Positions 23,350 through 34,767 of a stretch of DNA of 64,000 bases are shown piece after piece. The DNA is taken from positions 10,230,365-10,294,364 of the forward strand of contig OX155960.1 of the NCBI GenBank assembly GCA_944548615.1, given 5' to 3'. The DNA comes from Micropterix aruncella. Lineage: Eukaryota; Arthropoda; Insecta; Lepidoptera; Micropterigidae. Positions within the stretch are counted from its first letter, which is position 1. Each line of letters opens with the position of its first letter. Under the pieces are notes generated by a model. That model saw only the letters and a program-made list of their open reading frames with translations. It made no database searches and had not been told where the DNA came from. Position numbers and translations under genes: made by a program.

Positions 23350-24036
23350 TTGTTTATGTTATGTTTAGGGGTCAGGTTCTTGCTACAAATTAATAAGTTT
23401 AGTAGACTTCATTCGACTTCATTCAAACTTCATTCGAATCAAAATAAAAACTTTATTCGAATCAAAATAACTAAAGTATCTTACCGGCAGATTTACCTTA
23501 CCGGCAGATTTACTGCACTATCCCAATTATCTTACCGGCAGATTTACTGCACTATCGGCTTATGAACGCCCTCTGAGATCAAAAAACAACCTGCTACTCT
23601 CTATCCCTAGTCACAGCAGTGACTTCTTCTCATTCTCTTTCACCGTGCATGGAGCCCGTCTTTGGAATGCTTTGCCGAAAAATGTGAGAACCGCGCCAAG
23701 CATAACAACTTTTAAAAACAGACTCAGAGAGCATTTGAAATCCTCCAGATAAATTCCCTTTCCCCTCCCATTCCCCTCCTTTTGAAACTTTAGCGTCCTT
23801 ATAGGTGTTAGATTATTTTGATGTGGCAAATCTGTGCCCACAAAGAGTAAAGTATATACTTCTTCCTATCCTATATTGTATTTGTCATACTCTTTATATG
23901 GGTTAAGTTATGTAGTCTACTCGCAAATAATGTTCTTACAATAGTATAGGTTAGCTCTAAAATATTGGCTGCAGGCAATAAGCTCGCCTTTTCTTAAGAA
24001 TAAAGAGTTTTATTATTATTATTATTATTATTATTA
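23350..24036 (+). mobile_element. CR1/jockey-type LINE 3' end with (ATT)n tail
   Basis: The frame ending at about 23,750 reads LTGRFTALSAYERPLRSKNN, FSFTVHGARLWNALPKNV and TTFKNRLREHLKSSR-stop. This is the final block of CR1/jockey ORF2 proteins ('...FxxxxxxLWNxLPxxVRxxxxxxxFKxxLKxHL'). The 3' UTR ends AATAAAGAGTTTT then (ATT)n at 24,010-24,036. Just upstream, 23,400-23,560 holds short duplications (CATTCGAATCAAAATAA and CTTACCGGCAGATTTAC, the latter three times), so the 5' edge has been rearranged. Confidence 0.75.
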
Positions 24037-25569
24037 AAGTAAGTAACGATATTCAATGTGCAGTCTGCCTTATGTATTTTAACCACTTTCCCCGTTAAGA
24101 AATTGTGCAAATTAAATGCGATAGACTAAGAGCTATACATTACTTTTAGCAGTTCTAGCTTTCAGTTTAGTGTATTTATGCTATTAAAGGGAGCTTGAGA
24201 ATCTACATACATGTTTAAGTTGGTTAGGAAAGACAAACACTTATATACAATGGCGGGCATTGCAATAGAACCCCATGCAATATTAGTACTAATTAGCATT
24301 TTTCAACATTCTTTAACTTTTTAAATGCAATATTTTCTGATGGCAACATTAATTATTTTATTACATAAATAGAAATACCATTCAATATAATGTCCGATAA
24401 TAATTTAAGTAAATATTTATTATAATATGAAAAAAATGTTTTTTTTAATCACTACACATTTGCCGTGTATTTAGAATTGATATTATCCGATCAATATATG
24501 TAGTACAAACGTAAGTAGATTTTAAGACTATTTAAACTTTTTTTTTTCTAAAATACTTTTAAAAAATGCCTAAAATTAAACTCAAACGGGAGCGTTTTGA
24601 AAATCAGTTTTAAAAATGATATATTCGTCGCCTACACCTGCCACTCTGCCGTCAGAACTGACCACAGGTAACAGAATAGAGAACGGGAGTGCGAAGGCGT
24701 GCTGTGAGTAAATGCGTTCACTGAATAGAAAGAGATAGTTGCATGTGGGGCCCTCCTCTATCCTTGTCTATTTACGCATGCGCGTTTATCCATAGCATAG
24801 CAGACTTATGGCGTCGAAGCGTTGCCATGGTGATATATAAGCGTTGCCATAGTGATATATTATGTACGTGTCTTCGTGCATGCGCGACTAGAAAAGGATG
24901 GAGGGGGTACTATATTATGATGCTGTCTCTTTCTATTCGGCTGACGCATTCTCAGGCTGGTCACGAGGTCTAGTAGTTATATCAATGGAGATGACGTATA
25001 TATTTTTTTTATTTTGAAACGAAGACTACGTGAAGTGAATCGAAAACTGCGCAGCGAGGTATGCGCGCATATCTTTGTCATGCATGCGAGAAAGAGATAC
25101 ATAGCTGTATTTTTTAAATCGCTTATCCCGGATTCTTGGATCGAAAATTGCACAGCGAGGACTGCGCGCGTCTCTTTCGCACGCACGCGAGAAATACTCT
25201 GATACCGGAGTCTAGAACGACGAATATAGAAATGACGTACAAATAGAAATGTTGCATGTGATGCGGAGAAGCTGACTGTTTAACAGACGCATTTAGAGGG
25301 CCGCTCGATAGATAGCGCCTGTATGTTCGATTCGAATCGAATAATAAAGCATAAAATTATAATGTTTTAATAATTATGATGTAGCCATATGCAAATGTCA
25401 TAAAAATTTAAAAATATTTTTTTGGAGTTAATTGAAATTTTTATTTGAGGTTATCGGAGTTCACTCCTCGATCGAAGCCCGCGGTACGACAGATTGATTG
25501 CGGGTAAAACCTAGCGTTAACAAAAAGTGTTATGTTTTTATAAATGAATTAACGATAGCGCCAACATAG
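24037..25569. other. Unassigned sequence with local direct repeats
   Basis: No gene is recognised. 24,818-24,863 is a 22-bp tandem pair of GCGTTGCCATRGTGATATAT units. A ~54-bp segment with GCGCAGCGAGG and GCATGCGAGAAA at about 25,038-25,091 recurs diverged at 25,140-25,193. The patch 24,640-25,320 is more GC-rich than its surroundings. Confidence 0.45.
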
Positions 25570-26048
25570 TAATATATTGTACCAATTTGAATGATAATTA
25601 TATATGTACTTTTAGTATTTAAATGTAAGATTTAGCTTTAGTTTGATTATTTATAAATTTACTTACTACTCTGGATGTTACTATGTATAGTATTTAGTAC
25701 GAATATATTCGATTTATTGACTATTTCAATTGTTAGGCTTCTGCTTTGATTACTCAACTTTCTAACTGACTATTTTAATGATTGTGTGTTTAGTAGGTAG
25801 CTATTAGAATTATTGACTATTTTATTAAATAAGCCTCTAATTTGTTTTGTAATACGATTCTACGACGAATAACTTTTAGTAGGTTCCGAAGATTCTTAGA
25901 TACCATATTTTTTTTAAAAGTAATATATGTAGTTAAGTAAAGATTAAAGTAGTAATGAGTAGTAAAACACAAATATTTTGACACGTCAAAGAGCGGTTTT
26001 TAGCCGCCAATTGGGCACGACGTAAATGTAATGTAATGTAATGTAATA
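25570..26048 (+). mobile_element. Probable LINE 3' UTR with (ATGTA)n tail
   Basis: AT-rich non-coding sequence followed by GCGGTTTTTAGCCGCCAATT and then a tandem tail of ATGTA units (26,024-26,046). The tail form suggests a LINE 3' end. No ORF2 residues are recognised, so the call is tentative. Confidence 0.3.
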
Positions 26049-26430
26049 AAAAACGTTTAATTAATTAATCAATCAAGCAAGAAATTTTGTATGAATAAAA
26101 GTATTATACATACATGCTTTCAGAATTATAAAATATGCGTTTGCCTATTGTATATCCAATGACAACCGCACTTAAAGAGTCAACGCGTCGAAACTGGTCA
26201 ACTCCAGTCACGCGTCGAAACTGACAAAACAATTGTTTTTTTAAATCATGATAGGTTCTATTATTTTAATTTTATTTACATAAATATTTCGATTTTTATT
26301 TGATATGCAGGTTTCAATACGTAATAATTACGCACTTTTTCACATAGACTAATACATGGTATCCTTTCTCTCGGTATTATTACTTTCCTGTTTAAAGAAA
26401 GTATTTTGGACGCACATCTGTGTCTCTCTG
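26049..26430. other. Unassigned sequence
   Basis: No gene. The segment 26,176-26,226 holds two copies of ACGCGTCGAAACTG. Confidence 0.4.
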
Positions 26431-26433
26431 TGT

Positions 26434-26441
26434 GTGTGTGT

Positions 26442-26487
<46 letters not shown>

Positions 26488-26525
26488 GTGTGTGAGGGTG
26501 TGTGAGGGTGTGTGTGTGTGTGTGT
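26434..26525. repeat. (TG)n microsatellite with GTGTGAGG variants
   Basis: Dinucleotide TG tract; three GTGTGAGG units at about 26,476-26,510 form a second-order repeat. It generates spurious His-Thr frames on the minus strand. Confidence 0.95.
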
Positions 26526-26534
26526 TCCGTGTGT

Positions 26535-26935
26535 ATTCCCCTACGATAGCGCCGAAACGCGCTGAAATTTGGCATGCAGGCATCATTTGGTCATGGCATG
26601 AGCTGGGAAATCCGAAAAGATTGTGGTTGAAATCCGTCCACCCTGGATTGGCTCCCGACGAACGAACTCCTCAACGGTCAACAGCAGAAACCCAAAATTG
26701 TGTGTAAGCATTCAATTATGATAGCCCCTTCTAAGTTTCATTATGACATGGCTGATGTACCCTGGGTCGGCTCCCGATGAGGGGACTCCTCAACGGTCAA
26801 CAGCAAAGACCCAAAATTTTGTATACGCATTCAATTGTGATAGCATCTTTCAAGTTTCACCATGACATGGCTGATGTACCCTGGGTTGCCTCCCGAGGAG
26901 GGAACTCCTCAACGGCCAAGAGCAGACACAAAATT
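26535..26935 (+). repeat. Repeat 'C' leading into a 119-bp tandem array
   Basis: Repeat C sequence (GCTGAAATTTGGCATGCAGG) precedes units that start GGCTCCCGA at 26,650, 26,769 and (as GCCTCCCGA) 26,888, an exact 119-bp period. Each unit carries CTCCTCAACGG, CGCATTCAATT(A/G)TGATAGC and CATGACATGGCTG. The same units occur at 29.3 and 31.1 kb. Confidence 0.85.
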
Positions 26936-27108
26936 CGGAAAATCGTAAAGTCGAAAAGTCGAAAGTCAACAGTCGAAAAGTCTAAAAGTCAAAACGTCAA
27001 AAAAGTCAAAAAAGTCGAAAAAGTCGAAAAAGTCGGAAAAGTCGGAATTGTCAAAAAAGCCGAAAATGTCGAAAAAGTCGTAAAAGTTGAAAAAGTCGAA
27101 CAAGAGAC
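26936..27108 (+). repeat. (AAAAGTCG)n-type simple array
   Basis: Diverged units of AAAAGTCG / AAAAAGTCA give a lysine-valine-rich frame that is not a gene. A like array lies at 42,936-43,075. Confidence 0.85.
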
Positions 27109-27355
27109 AGACTCCCCCGACTGTTAGTCAGAATGCACAATCGATTGGCTTACGCCGCACGGTGCGCAAACCGTCCAGGAGCGCCAGTAGGTTGACTCCT
27201 GAGGGAAACTAGCCCTAGGGCCAGAGTCTTACCCGGGCTCGCACTTTATGCGTGGAGGCCGCCGGATGGGTGCTGACCCGTAGGTGTGACCGACTCCGAA
27301 CAAATGGGTCTTCGTGGCCAACTCATCAAGGGCCCATTAGGGCCCATTACTATAG
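27109..27355 (+). repeat. Family A element, central part
   Basis: Landmarks GACTCCCCCGACTGTTAGTC, CACGGTGCGCAAACCGTCCA, TACCCGGGCTCGCACTTTA and CCAACTCATCAAGGGCCCAT. These match the tandem units at 53-54.4 kb. Confidence 0.75.
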
Positions 27356-27719
27356 GAGCAAGACCATTCAAAGCTTAAATAATTATGTATTTTATTTCTC
27401 ATTAGAATCAATTTACCGCAGCTATTGCGGCATTTAAAATTATTTGCCGGAAGGGGAGAAACCTCAAGACGCTAACGATAAGGCCCCTTCCGCGCTCAAG
27501 AATTACACGAAAAATGAGAAGGGAGGGCTGGCCCTAAATGGTGCGGCGAACCTAATGGCCCGGGGATACTGTCGCTGCTAACGAGCTGGAACTTTATGTA
27601 GCAAAGGTTGTAACGTCAACACCACAACAATACGAAAAATGTTAATGTAACCAACAAACGGAAACGAAGCGTTGCGATTGGAAAAGCAAAACTAGCTCTG
27701 GGGCCGCGCAGCCGATATG
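27356..27719. other. Unassigned sequence
   Basis: No gene. Positions 27,440-27,700 are moderately GC-rich. Confidence 0.4.
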
Positions 27720-28334
27720 CAAACGATATTTACTTTGCAGAAAAGAGCCATACGATTTATTTATTGTTTGAACTCCCGAGCATCGCTAAAAGATAAATTT
27801 AAAGAGATCAATATTCTGACGGTTTATAGTCAGTATATCTCTTTAGTAGTATTCGATAACATAATGTATGTTCGTAAAAACTTGCGCAGGTTCCGTAGGT
27901 TGGGTGACATTCACAATAGGAACACCAGGTTCAAAAATAAACTAGCCATTACGGGCTCTAGGTTAGCAAAAGTGAGTAAATCTTTCATTGGAGACGATGT
28001 TCGCTTTTATAACACTTTGCCCGAGGAACTAACCCTTTTACCAGACACTAAATTTAGAAAAATTGTAAAGATACTTTGTGCTCTAAAGGCTATTATAAAA
28101 TTGAAGATTTTTTAAGCGATACACTGGTCTGGTCAAGTCATTTTTGTGTAGTATAGCTATGAAAACATAGCTATGATTATTATTATGATTACTATTACGT
28201 AAAGCCATTGATTATATAGTGTAGTAATCAATGGTAAAGCCTACAAGCAAGGCATAAATGTCTAGAAACCTAAGACGTTCGGAAAGTACTGTAAGTCTAC
28301 TTCGAATAAAAATCTATCTATCTATCTATCTATC
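27720..28334 (+). mobile_element. LINE ORF2 C-terminus with (ATCT)n tail
   Basis: The open frame 27,717-28,115 encodes 132 residues: TLQKRAIRFIYCLNSRASLK, INILTVYSQYISLVVFDNIM, NTRFKNKLAITGSRLAKVSK and SFIGDDVRFYNTLPEELTLL. This is the C-terminal region of jockey/CR1-type ORF2 without interruption, so the copy is fairly young. The 3' UTR of about 200 bp ends in (ATCT)n at 28,312-28,334. 5'-truncated at about 27,715. Confidence 0.8.
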
Positions 28335-28642
28335 TACCGAAACCTTTGGCGGTTGTAATTCGATGTATGTATGTGTAGGATTTTCTCTAATGTGAGTTAT
28401 CGATGATCAAAGTGTGACGTGTTGTTTTCTCGGAGCAGTACATGCGGTAAAATCAACACAATATTTAATATTTAGACCATTTAATTATCCCAAAAAGAAG
28501 TTAACAAGAGAGATAGCTTACCAGTGATAACGTCCGGTGAGAGTGAATAATTATGCTAATTGTACTTGCTTATATATCGGTAGAGTTGCTCTTGGTGGGA
28601 TAATTTTCGTGTGAATTAATACTTACGATGGTGAAAGACGCT
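28335..28642. other. Unassigned sequence
   Basis: Nothing recognised. Confidence 0.4.
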
Positions 28643-28801
28643 TTTTTTAACACGCTTTTATTAGGTCGACCTGTATATAACTATGTAATGGAATCTAAGG
28701 TAACTAATTTAACCATCTTCCAAGGATCGTAGCGTCATGAAAATTGGCAGCTGTATGTAGTTCTGATGACAATACAATAATATGGTACTGTCGAACTGAT
28801 A
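28643..28801. mobile_element. Interspersed repeat 'E', truncated copy
   Basis: Colinear with 5723-5882, from TTTTTTTAACACGCTTTTAT to GTACTGTCGAACTGAT, where it stops abruptly. Confidence 0.75.
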
Positions 28802-28920
28802 TATCCCTTCAAACTGGTAGTCAGGAGCGAGGCTGCCCGCTGGGTACCTTTCACTGTGCCTCGCCGTAAGACGTTGGCCTCTGACTGCACCTTAGTAGTT
28901 CCCTCGCTCCGATGCTGACT
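28802..28920 (-). repeat. Family A element, short reversed fragment
   Basis: It reads AAACTGGTAGTCAGGAGCGA, then GTGCCTCGCCGTAAGACGTT, the reverse of family A left-arm sequence. Confidence 0.6.
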
Positions 28921-28929
28921 TCTATCTTA

Positions 28930-29119
28930 AGGGCTTCCTAGGCGATCAAAATTGATTGTCAAGCATATACGTGCTAGACAAGCAACGCTTGACGTAGCTT
29001 AATGGCACATTAAGCAAACTTGTCAAGCGTGTATACACTCATTTAAGGGTGCAGCGTCGCCCGTCACGCTGGAAAAAATCGCGTGCTTGTCAAGCAGTTT
29101 TCACCGTCTAGGGAGCCGT
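28930..29119. mobile_element. MITE-like repeat 'F' (~190 bp)
   Basis: The left end GGGCTTCCTAGGCGATCAAA and the right end (minus strand) CGGCTCCCTAGACGGTGAAA are inverted repeats. Both are followed by TTGTCAAGCA / TTGACAAGCA. A partial copy of the right end occurs at 29,655-29,722. Confidence 0.5.
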
Positions 29120-29248
29120 AAGCATGCTTATCAAACATCTTTTTTACAAGCTTTTATACACCTTGCAATGTTTGTTAGTATATGTATGTTATTTTGTTTA
29201 GGTCAAATATTTCAAGCTGAATTAAAACCACTTTCTCTTATCCTATGA

Positions 29249-29482
29249 AGTTGAAATTTTACCTGTTGGTTCAGTTCCGATGACAACGCATTTTTATGGT
29301 GAGCATGACCTGATTCTACACCTAGGATCGGCTCCCAACGAGGCTGCTCTTCCACGGTCATCAGCACAGATACACGATTTTGTAAACGCATTCAATTATG
29401 ATAGCCTATTCTAAATTTCACCATGACATGGCTGCTGCACCCAGGGTTGGGTCTCGACGAGAAGACTCCTCAACGTGCGTCT
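29249..29482 (+). repeat. 119-bp tandem repeat, second locus
   Basis: Units start at 29,330 and 29,449 (119 bp apart). They are preceded by a leader, GTTGGTTCAGTTCCGATGAC, also found before the third locus at 31,041. Confidence 0.8.
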
Positions 29483-29960
29483 CCTCGTCGCGGCTGGGAG
29501 AGGATCGCAAACTGCAGGAAATATGCATTTTTTTTATATTTACCAAAAATGCCAAATTTTGGAGTTTAATATCAGGAAGTCACGTTAATTAGACGTCATT
29601 TAAAATCCTTTTATAATAGCGGTTGTTCGGTAGATATTGATTACATTGATGACGCACGTCAAGCACGAAAAATTCACGTGCTTGACAAGCAATTTTGAAC
29701 GTCTAGGAAGTCCTTTAGTAAAATTCCGCCCATCTAAACAAAGGTCACAGTTGCTCCGTATGGATTCTGGATCTGCAAGACCGACTCTCGTACTGCTGTG
29801 TCTCTACGGGCATCTGATACCCTTAGAAAGCGCTCCAATTAATTGGCTTTTGACAAAGTTAAATTGAAAAGGGAGACCGTAATTTGGACGGCTCGTGCGT
29901 GTGTCAGCCTTAAGGCGGGATAAAAGCATTTATATTAAGGTGAGTTGTTAAGATTAATAT
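29483..29960. other. Unassigned; contains part of repeat F
   Basis: 29,655-29,722 has a GTCAAGCACG...CGTGCTTGAC hairpin and CGTCTAGGAAGTCC, the right end of repeat F. Otherwise nothing. Confidence 0.45.
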
Positions 29961-31020
29961 GAGTTGTACGCTAGGGTAGCGGTTCCCAAACTTTTTCAGA
30001 TACGGAACCCCTAGTAAGTCGCTTACTAAGGCTACATTGTTTTTCAGGAAAAAAAACAACTGTTTTTTTTCATTGCCGAATTTTAATAAAAACCCAGTAA
30101 ACTTTTTAAGATTTCCAATTTGTTGAATATGTGATTTTTTTGAAGAGTAATTAAAAGTAATGACGAAAACTGTAATTAATCCTGAAAACAACAATCCGAA
30201 ATTCATAAACTAAATTTCGTTATTTCTTATCTTTTATAATAATATTTATTTATTTATTTATTTTTAGGAAAACCAACAGCTAATTATAATTTTAAAAAAG
30301 ACGGAGTACGATAACAGAGAGCCAATTAAAGGTTTTCACGTTTAAGTAACGTTGTAAAAACATATGTGACCTTTCAATTAAAAATACATCAAAAATTATT
30401 CAACAATTAATGCTAAAGAATTCACTGTTCAGCCGCTGCCTAGCTGAGTTAATACTCGTACAGAATATATCAAAGTCAAAGCGTTTAATCAAGTGACATT
30501 GAAATTGTCACTTGTTCGCCACAGAAATGCATTTTGCCTATAGTTGGTACCAGCATGAGGAGCATGAAGAGCAGGGTAAATCTATTGAGTTTGGAAGGAA
30601 CACTGAGTTTAATTTTATTTAGTAAGTCAGGACAATTAATGTTATTGGAGATGATTTTTAGCAAAAGGTTAAGTCCGCGGTTTCACGCCGCATATGACAT
30701 TTCTTGAATAAATTGAAATAGTTAGATGAGCTGTATGGAATTTTCAGACAAAAGCAGAGATATTTCATGAACTTCATTTGATATGAAGTTCGTTTTATTA
30801 TAGTTGATATGAATATGTTTCATTTTATTAACGACTTCAAAAAAAGGAGGAGGTTATCAATTCGATTGTATCTTTTTTTTAATGTTTCTTACCTCAGAAC
30901 TCCGTCATTTATCAACTGATTTGGAAAATTCTTTTTTTATTTGAAAGGATATACTTAATTCCATATCGGTCTATTTTTTTATCAAAATCCTGTTTGAGGG
31001 AACTGCTCAAATATTATCAT
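29961..31020. other. Unassigned; two recognisable repeat snippets
   Basis: GCGGTTCCCAAACTTTTTCA near 29,980 resembles the terminal sequence of hAT-type MITEs. A segment at about 30,829-30,955 (CAAAAAAAGGAGGAGGTTAT then CTCAGAACTCCGTC) resembles a common lepidopteran dispersed repeat. Both are from recall. No coding sequence. Confidence 0.35.
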
Positions 31021-31027
31021 AAGAGGT

Positions 31028-31455
31028 TGTAAATGTACATGTTGGTTCAGTTCCTATGACAATGCATTTTTTATGGTGAGCATGACCTGATTTTACACCC
31101 AGGGTTGGCTCCCGTCAAGGGAACTCCTTAATGGTCAACGGCACAGACACTAAATTTTGTGTACGGATTCAGTTATTATAGCCTGTTTTAAGTTTCATCA
31201 TGACATGGCTGCTGCACCCAGGGTTGGCTCCCGACGAGGGGACTCCTCAACGGTCAACAAAACAGACACGAAATTGTGTATATATATTCAATTACGACAG
31301 CCCTTTCTAATTTTCACCAAGACAGGATTGCGGCCCCCAGGGTTGGCTCTAATGAGGGAACTCCTCAACGGTCAACAGCACAGACACGAAATTTTGTATA
31401 CGCATTCAATTATGATAGCCCGTTCTAAGTTTCACCATGACATGGCTATTTATAT
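31028..31455 (+). repeat. 119-bp tandem repeat, third locus
   Basis: Units start at 31,107, 31,226 and 31,345, exactly 119 bp apart. The array stops after CATGACATGGCT. The same words, TGACATGGCTGCTGCAC, reappear at 32,101, so about 645 bp may have been inserted into the array. Confidence 0.85.
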
Positions 31456-31544
31456 ATAAATGGCGTTTTAGGAGTATGTCTACCGCCGGAAAATTGTCCA
31501 AAAACTGACGGGGATTTAAAAAGGGAAACTATCACAATTTTGTA

Positions 31545-31835
31545 TAATGTCGGAACAAGAGACTGTATGCTGTATTCAACACATCCCCATGAGCAACAAC
31601 ACGAGATCATCAGAAAACCAGGATAAATCCAATAATGCATCTTCTACATCACCGCCTACTATAACAACTACCAATAAGTCACCGGACATCTCTACAATAG
31701 CTCCAGAAAAACCTTAAACATCGCCACAAGCCATAACTATAACCAATTTCATAAATGACAGCGTGGAAAAGCGAACTAAATCCGAAAAAATAGCTCTGCA
31801 ATTTAACAATGACAGCCATTGCTGCGTTGGCGATT
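31545..31835 (+). pseudogene. Possible LINE ORF1 N-terminal fragment
   Basis: ATG at 31,545 opens 57 codons (MSEQETVCCIQHIPMSNNTR...) to a TAA at 31,716. The frame then continues as TSPQAITITNFINDSVEKRT to another stop. The Ser/Thr/Asn-rich opening and the lack of similarity to RT are compatible with a LINE gag-like N-terminus, and it lies just before LINE-type 3' sequence. I recognise no zinc knuckle or RRM, so this is weak. Confidence 0.25.
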
Positions 31836-31856
31836 AATTAATTTATTTTATTGTAT

Positions 31857-32062
31857 CTGCATCCAAACTTTTCTCTGGTCGTAACGGTCTCCGTTCCATC
31901 AGGTTCAGAAGAGGGAGGAAGAGAGAGTGCACCCGTGGTCGCGCGCCCACCTGTGCACTATAATATAGCCTGCGCACTTGACTGCTTCCGAACAGTGGAC
32001 TCTGAGAAGACTAAAGAAGTCACTAGAATCTACAATGCAGTCGCTATGGCCGAACACGGCTA
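31857..32062 (+). repeat. RTE-like LINE 3' fragment
   Basis: Same as 8494-8640, continuing to CAGTCGCTATGGCCGAACAC and GGCTAG, the words that close the RTE-like copy at 9954-9990. A (TA)n tail follows. Confidence 0.6.
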
Positions 32063-32063
32063 G

Positions 32064-32065
32064 AT

Positions 32066-32101
<36 letters not shown>
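32064..32101. repeat. (TA)n tract
   Basis: About 36 bp of TA directly after the LINE 3' fragment; it may be its tail. Confidence 0.9.
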
Positions 32102-32103
<2 letters not shown>

Positions 32104-33180
32104 CATGGCTGCTGCACATATAAAAAAAATGGAGTCGGTTTTATTGTTGTTTAAATTGTGTCTATCATTAATAAACTACTTGATATGAGTTTCTACGCTT
32201 GGTAGAAGTAGCGTAAAAAATAACGAAAATTACTAATAAAATATGTTTATATGTAACTACATTATAAGGTTTATTGATATGAAAGTTGACCATTGGAGAG
32301 CAGATTTTCTAGGTTATATACACTGAGAAAAATATTGGATTGATTCGTACATTACCATTTTTATGATTTTACACAGAATAACTACGTTTCAATCGTAATT
32401 TTGTTGAATTACAAGCAATTTTGTTGAAACTCCAATACTCGATTATATGTACCAACATTTTCCTTACGGTTGATAAGAAATTAACAGTATACTGTAGTTT
32501 CAATATAATTCATGTGACCGACTATAGCCGTGTGTATACTACTACATGCTGTCATGTTAAAAGCGAGATCCTAAGGCCTAGACGTAATTAAATAATATTA
32601 TATTTAGCATTACGACATGGTAACTACCGTCATGCCAACACCGTTACGCGTCATTTTATTTCATAGGCATGGACCACAGTCCGAGTTATATACGTAATCC
32701 TTGTTGAAACATGGTTTTTTTCTTTTATTACATCGTTATATTTTGTCAGTGTAATTAAAAAAAAATACAGTATTCTCAATCAAAGGTCTTCGATATTTTT
32801 AAAAATTATCATACGGGCGATAGCAGTAATAATTGATCAGAATTATTACATATTTTTTACAAATTTAAGTATAGACTAGAGTAGTGGTTGTTCAACGTGT
32901 AAATAGTTGAACAACGGCGGGATCATAACCGTGAACAAATTATACTAACATAAATAAAAGAAATTAATAGATTCTAATATGTGGGTACTTTACAAAATGA
33001 GACGAAATCGATGCGCGCAAATCCCTCAAACATCAAAACTAATCAGAAATATGTCTGTAAAACACCGACTGACCTGTAATGATGATCCTCGCCTAGGTGG
33101 AAGTCCCAGCACTGCTACGCACCCTCGAGGTGCCTGCTGGAAGATTTCTCATGCAAGTCTCTTAGAAAATGTCACACACG
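32102..33180. other. Unassigned AT-rich sequence
   Basis: It begins with a 20-bp remnant of the 119-bp unit. No gene is recognised. Confidence 0.4.
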
Positions 33181-34394
33181 ACCCACTCGACGCGGATTAG
33201 TTCTTTTGCGGAGTTTTATTCTGATTTTGCGGTGCGGTTTTAGAAGGCGATAAATAAAAGCGGTACAGAGTCGCGAGAGTACGCAAAAACGTCTGAAAAA
33301 TATATTTGCTGTCGTTCTGACGGCGCGGCGGATAGTTATAAAAACTAGCGGGGAGTAGGCATTTTTCGAGCAAACGCAGTACTGGCAGCGTTCAAGTCGT
33401 TCTTCTTCTTCTTCGGTGTCAACATCTGTCAGTGACATCGAACATCCACATACAATAATCAAATGCTGATGCAAAGATACTTTGCGCGCAACCAAGTAGT
33501 AATAAAATTATTTGAAAAACAAAAATAATTATTTGATAATAATAATATTAATATAATATTCAATCCACAATAGTCTAAATAAATACTTACAATGACATAA
33601 TAGCCAATATTACAAAGAATGTAGAATAAAAATAAAATAAAAAAAAGTCAAAAGAACAAGCAAAATTCGACATCGTCATAATCTGTAATGCCATACACAA
33701 GGTGTTTAACTAAAATACACTGTACTATTTCCTTTCCTCCAATGTATCACAAAATAGGTTAGATTGACAAAGGAAACTATTTCAAACCTTACTCCATCGC
33801 ACTTCCAAATGTTCATCAAAGTTAAAGATATATTGGCGCATTTTATAACTTTTCGAATGCTTCAGTTAGACTTAAGACGAAGTTTAAGGTACATAATATA
33901 AATTTCCGTTTTTGCAATCTATTCGGATAGTAAACCTACATAAAAACCAAAGTTTCGGTGTTACTCATTACTTACAAACCATTAAATCAAGGAAATTGCT
34001 AAACTTACACGAGATTCTGGTGGGAAATATCGCTTTCAACCCGTGAAACACTATAATGTTATTTTATTGACTGGCTTAGTTGCCGCTTCCGTTGTGAAAC
34101 TTGTGGTGGCTGTGATGCTGACCAACTTCCGCGAGGGGCGAGTAATAATACGTATGGATGTAAGGTGGCGATGTAATAATACGACAAGGATATTTTTTAA
34201 ATATTTTTTTGTTATTTTATTATTATTAAGGAAACATACAGCTGTTACAATAAATTTGTTACAAAAATATCCTTTTTCTATGGTGTCCATGTTTGAATGA
34301 TTAAGGGTGTTCAGAAACGCTTTTCCCAGCAACTTGAGCACCACGCATGAGGAGAATTCTATAGAATCCAACGCCGTATTCTCGCGAATATGCT
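33181..34394. other. Unassigned; mixed GC-rich and AT-rich
   Basis: 33,181-33,490 is GC/CpG-richer and carries a minus-strand frame of 107 codons rich in Arg and Glu. I see no domain and treat it as chance. The rest is AT-rich without a gene. Confidence 0.4.
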
Positions 34395-34767
34395 CTTTTT
34401 AAAACGTTTTAATTAGGTCGACCTGTATGTAACTACGTAATAGAATCTAAGGTAACTAATTTAACCATCTGCCAAGGATCGTAAGCGTCATCAAAATTGG
34501 CAGCTGTACCTATGTAGTTCTGATGACAATACAATAATATGGTACTGTCGAACTGATCTGATGATGGAGTCGGAAGATATGAACTGGAACTTCATGATGG
34601 AACATTGTATCATAGCTGTGTTTGGACTTGTTAGAAAAGTCTTGGAATGAACTTTGACCACGATTAGGTTTCAAGGTCTGATGATGAAGCCGGAAGATAG
34701 ACACTGGCATTCCATGATGGAATATCGTAGCATAGCCGTGTAAAGCGTGTTTTTAGTGTTTTCTTTA
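34395..34767. mobile_element. Interspersed repeat 'E', third copy
   Basis: It has both internal subunits (TCTGATGATGGAGTCGGAAG and TCTGATGATGAAGCCGGAAG) and the right end AAAGCGTGTTTTTAGTG. Slightly shorter than the copy at 5.7 kb. Confidence 0.75.

Noticed and set aside
26276..26586. His-Thr repeat ORFs antisense to the (TG)n tract
   Set aside because: Simple-repeat translation; no conserved flanks.
26777..27127. 116-codon Lys-Val-rich ORF
   Set aside because: It covers the 119-bp repeat and the AAAAGTCG array; composition is explained by the repeat unit.
33172..33495. 107-codon minus-strand ORF (MVARKVSLHQHLIIVCGC...)
   Set aside because: No domain, no splice or promoter support; Arg/Glu-rich composition fits chance in a GC-rich patch.
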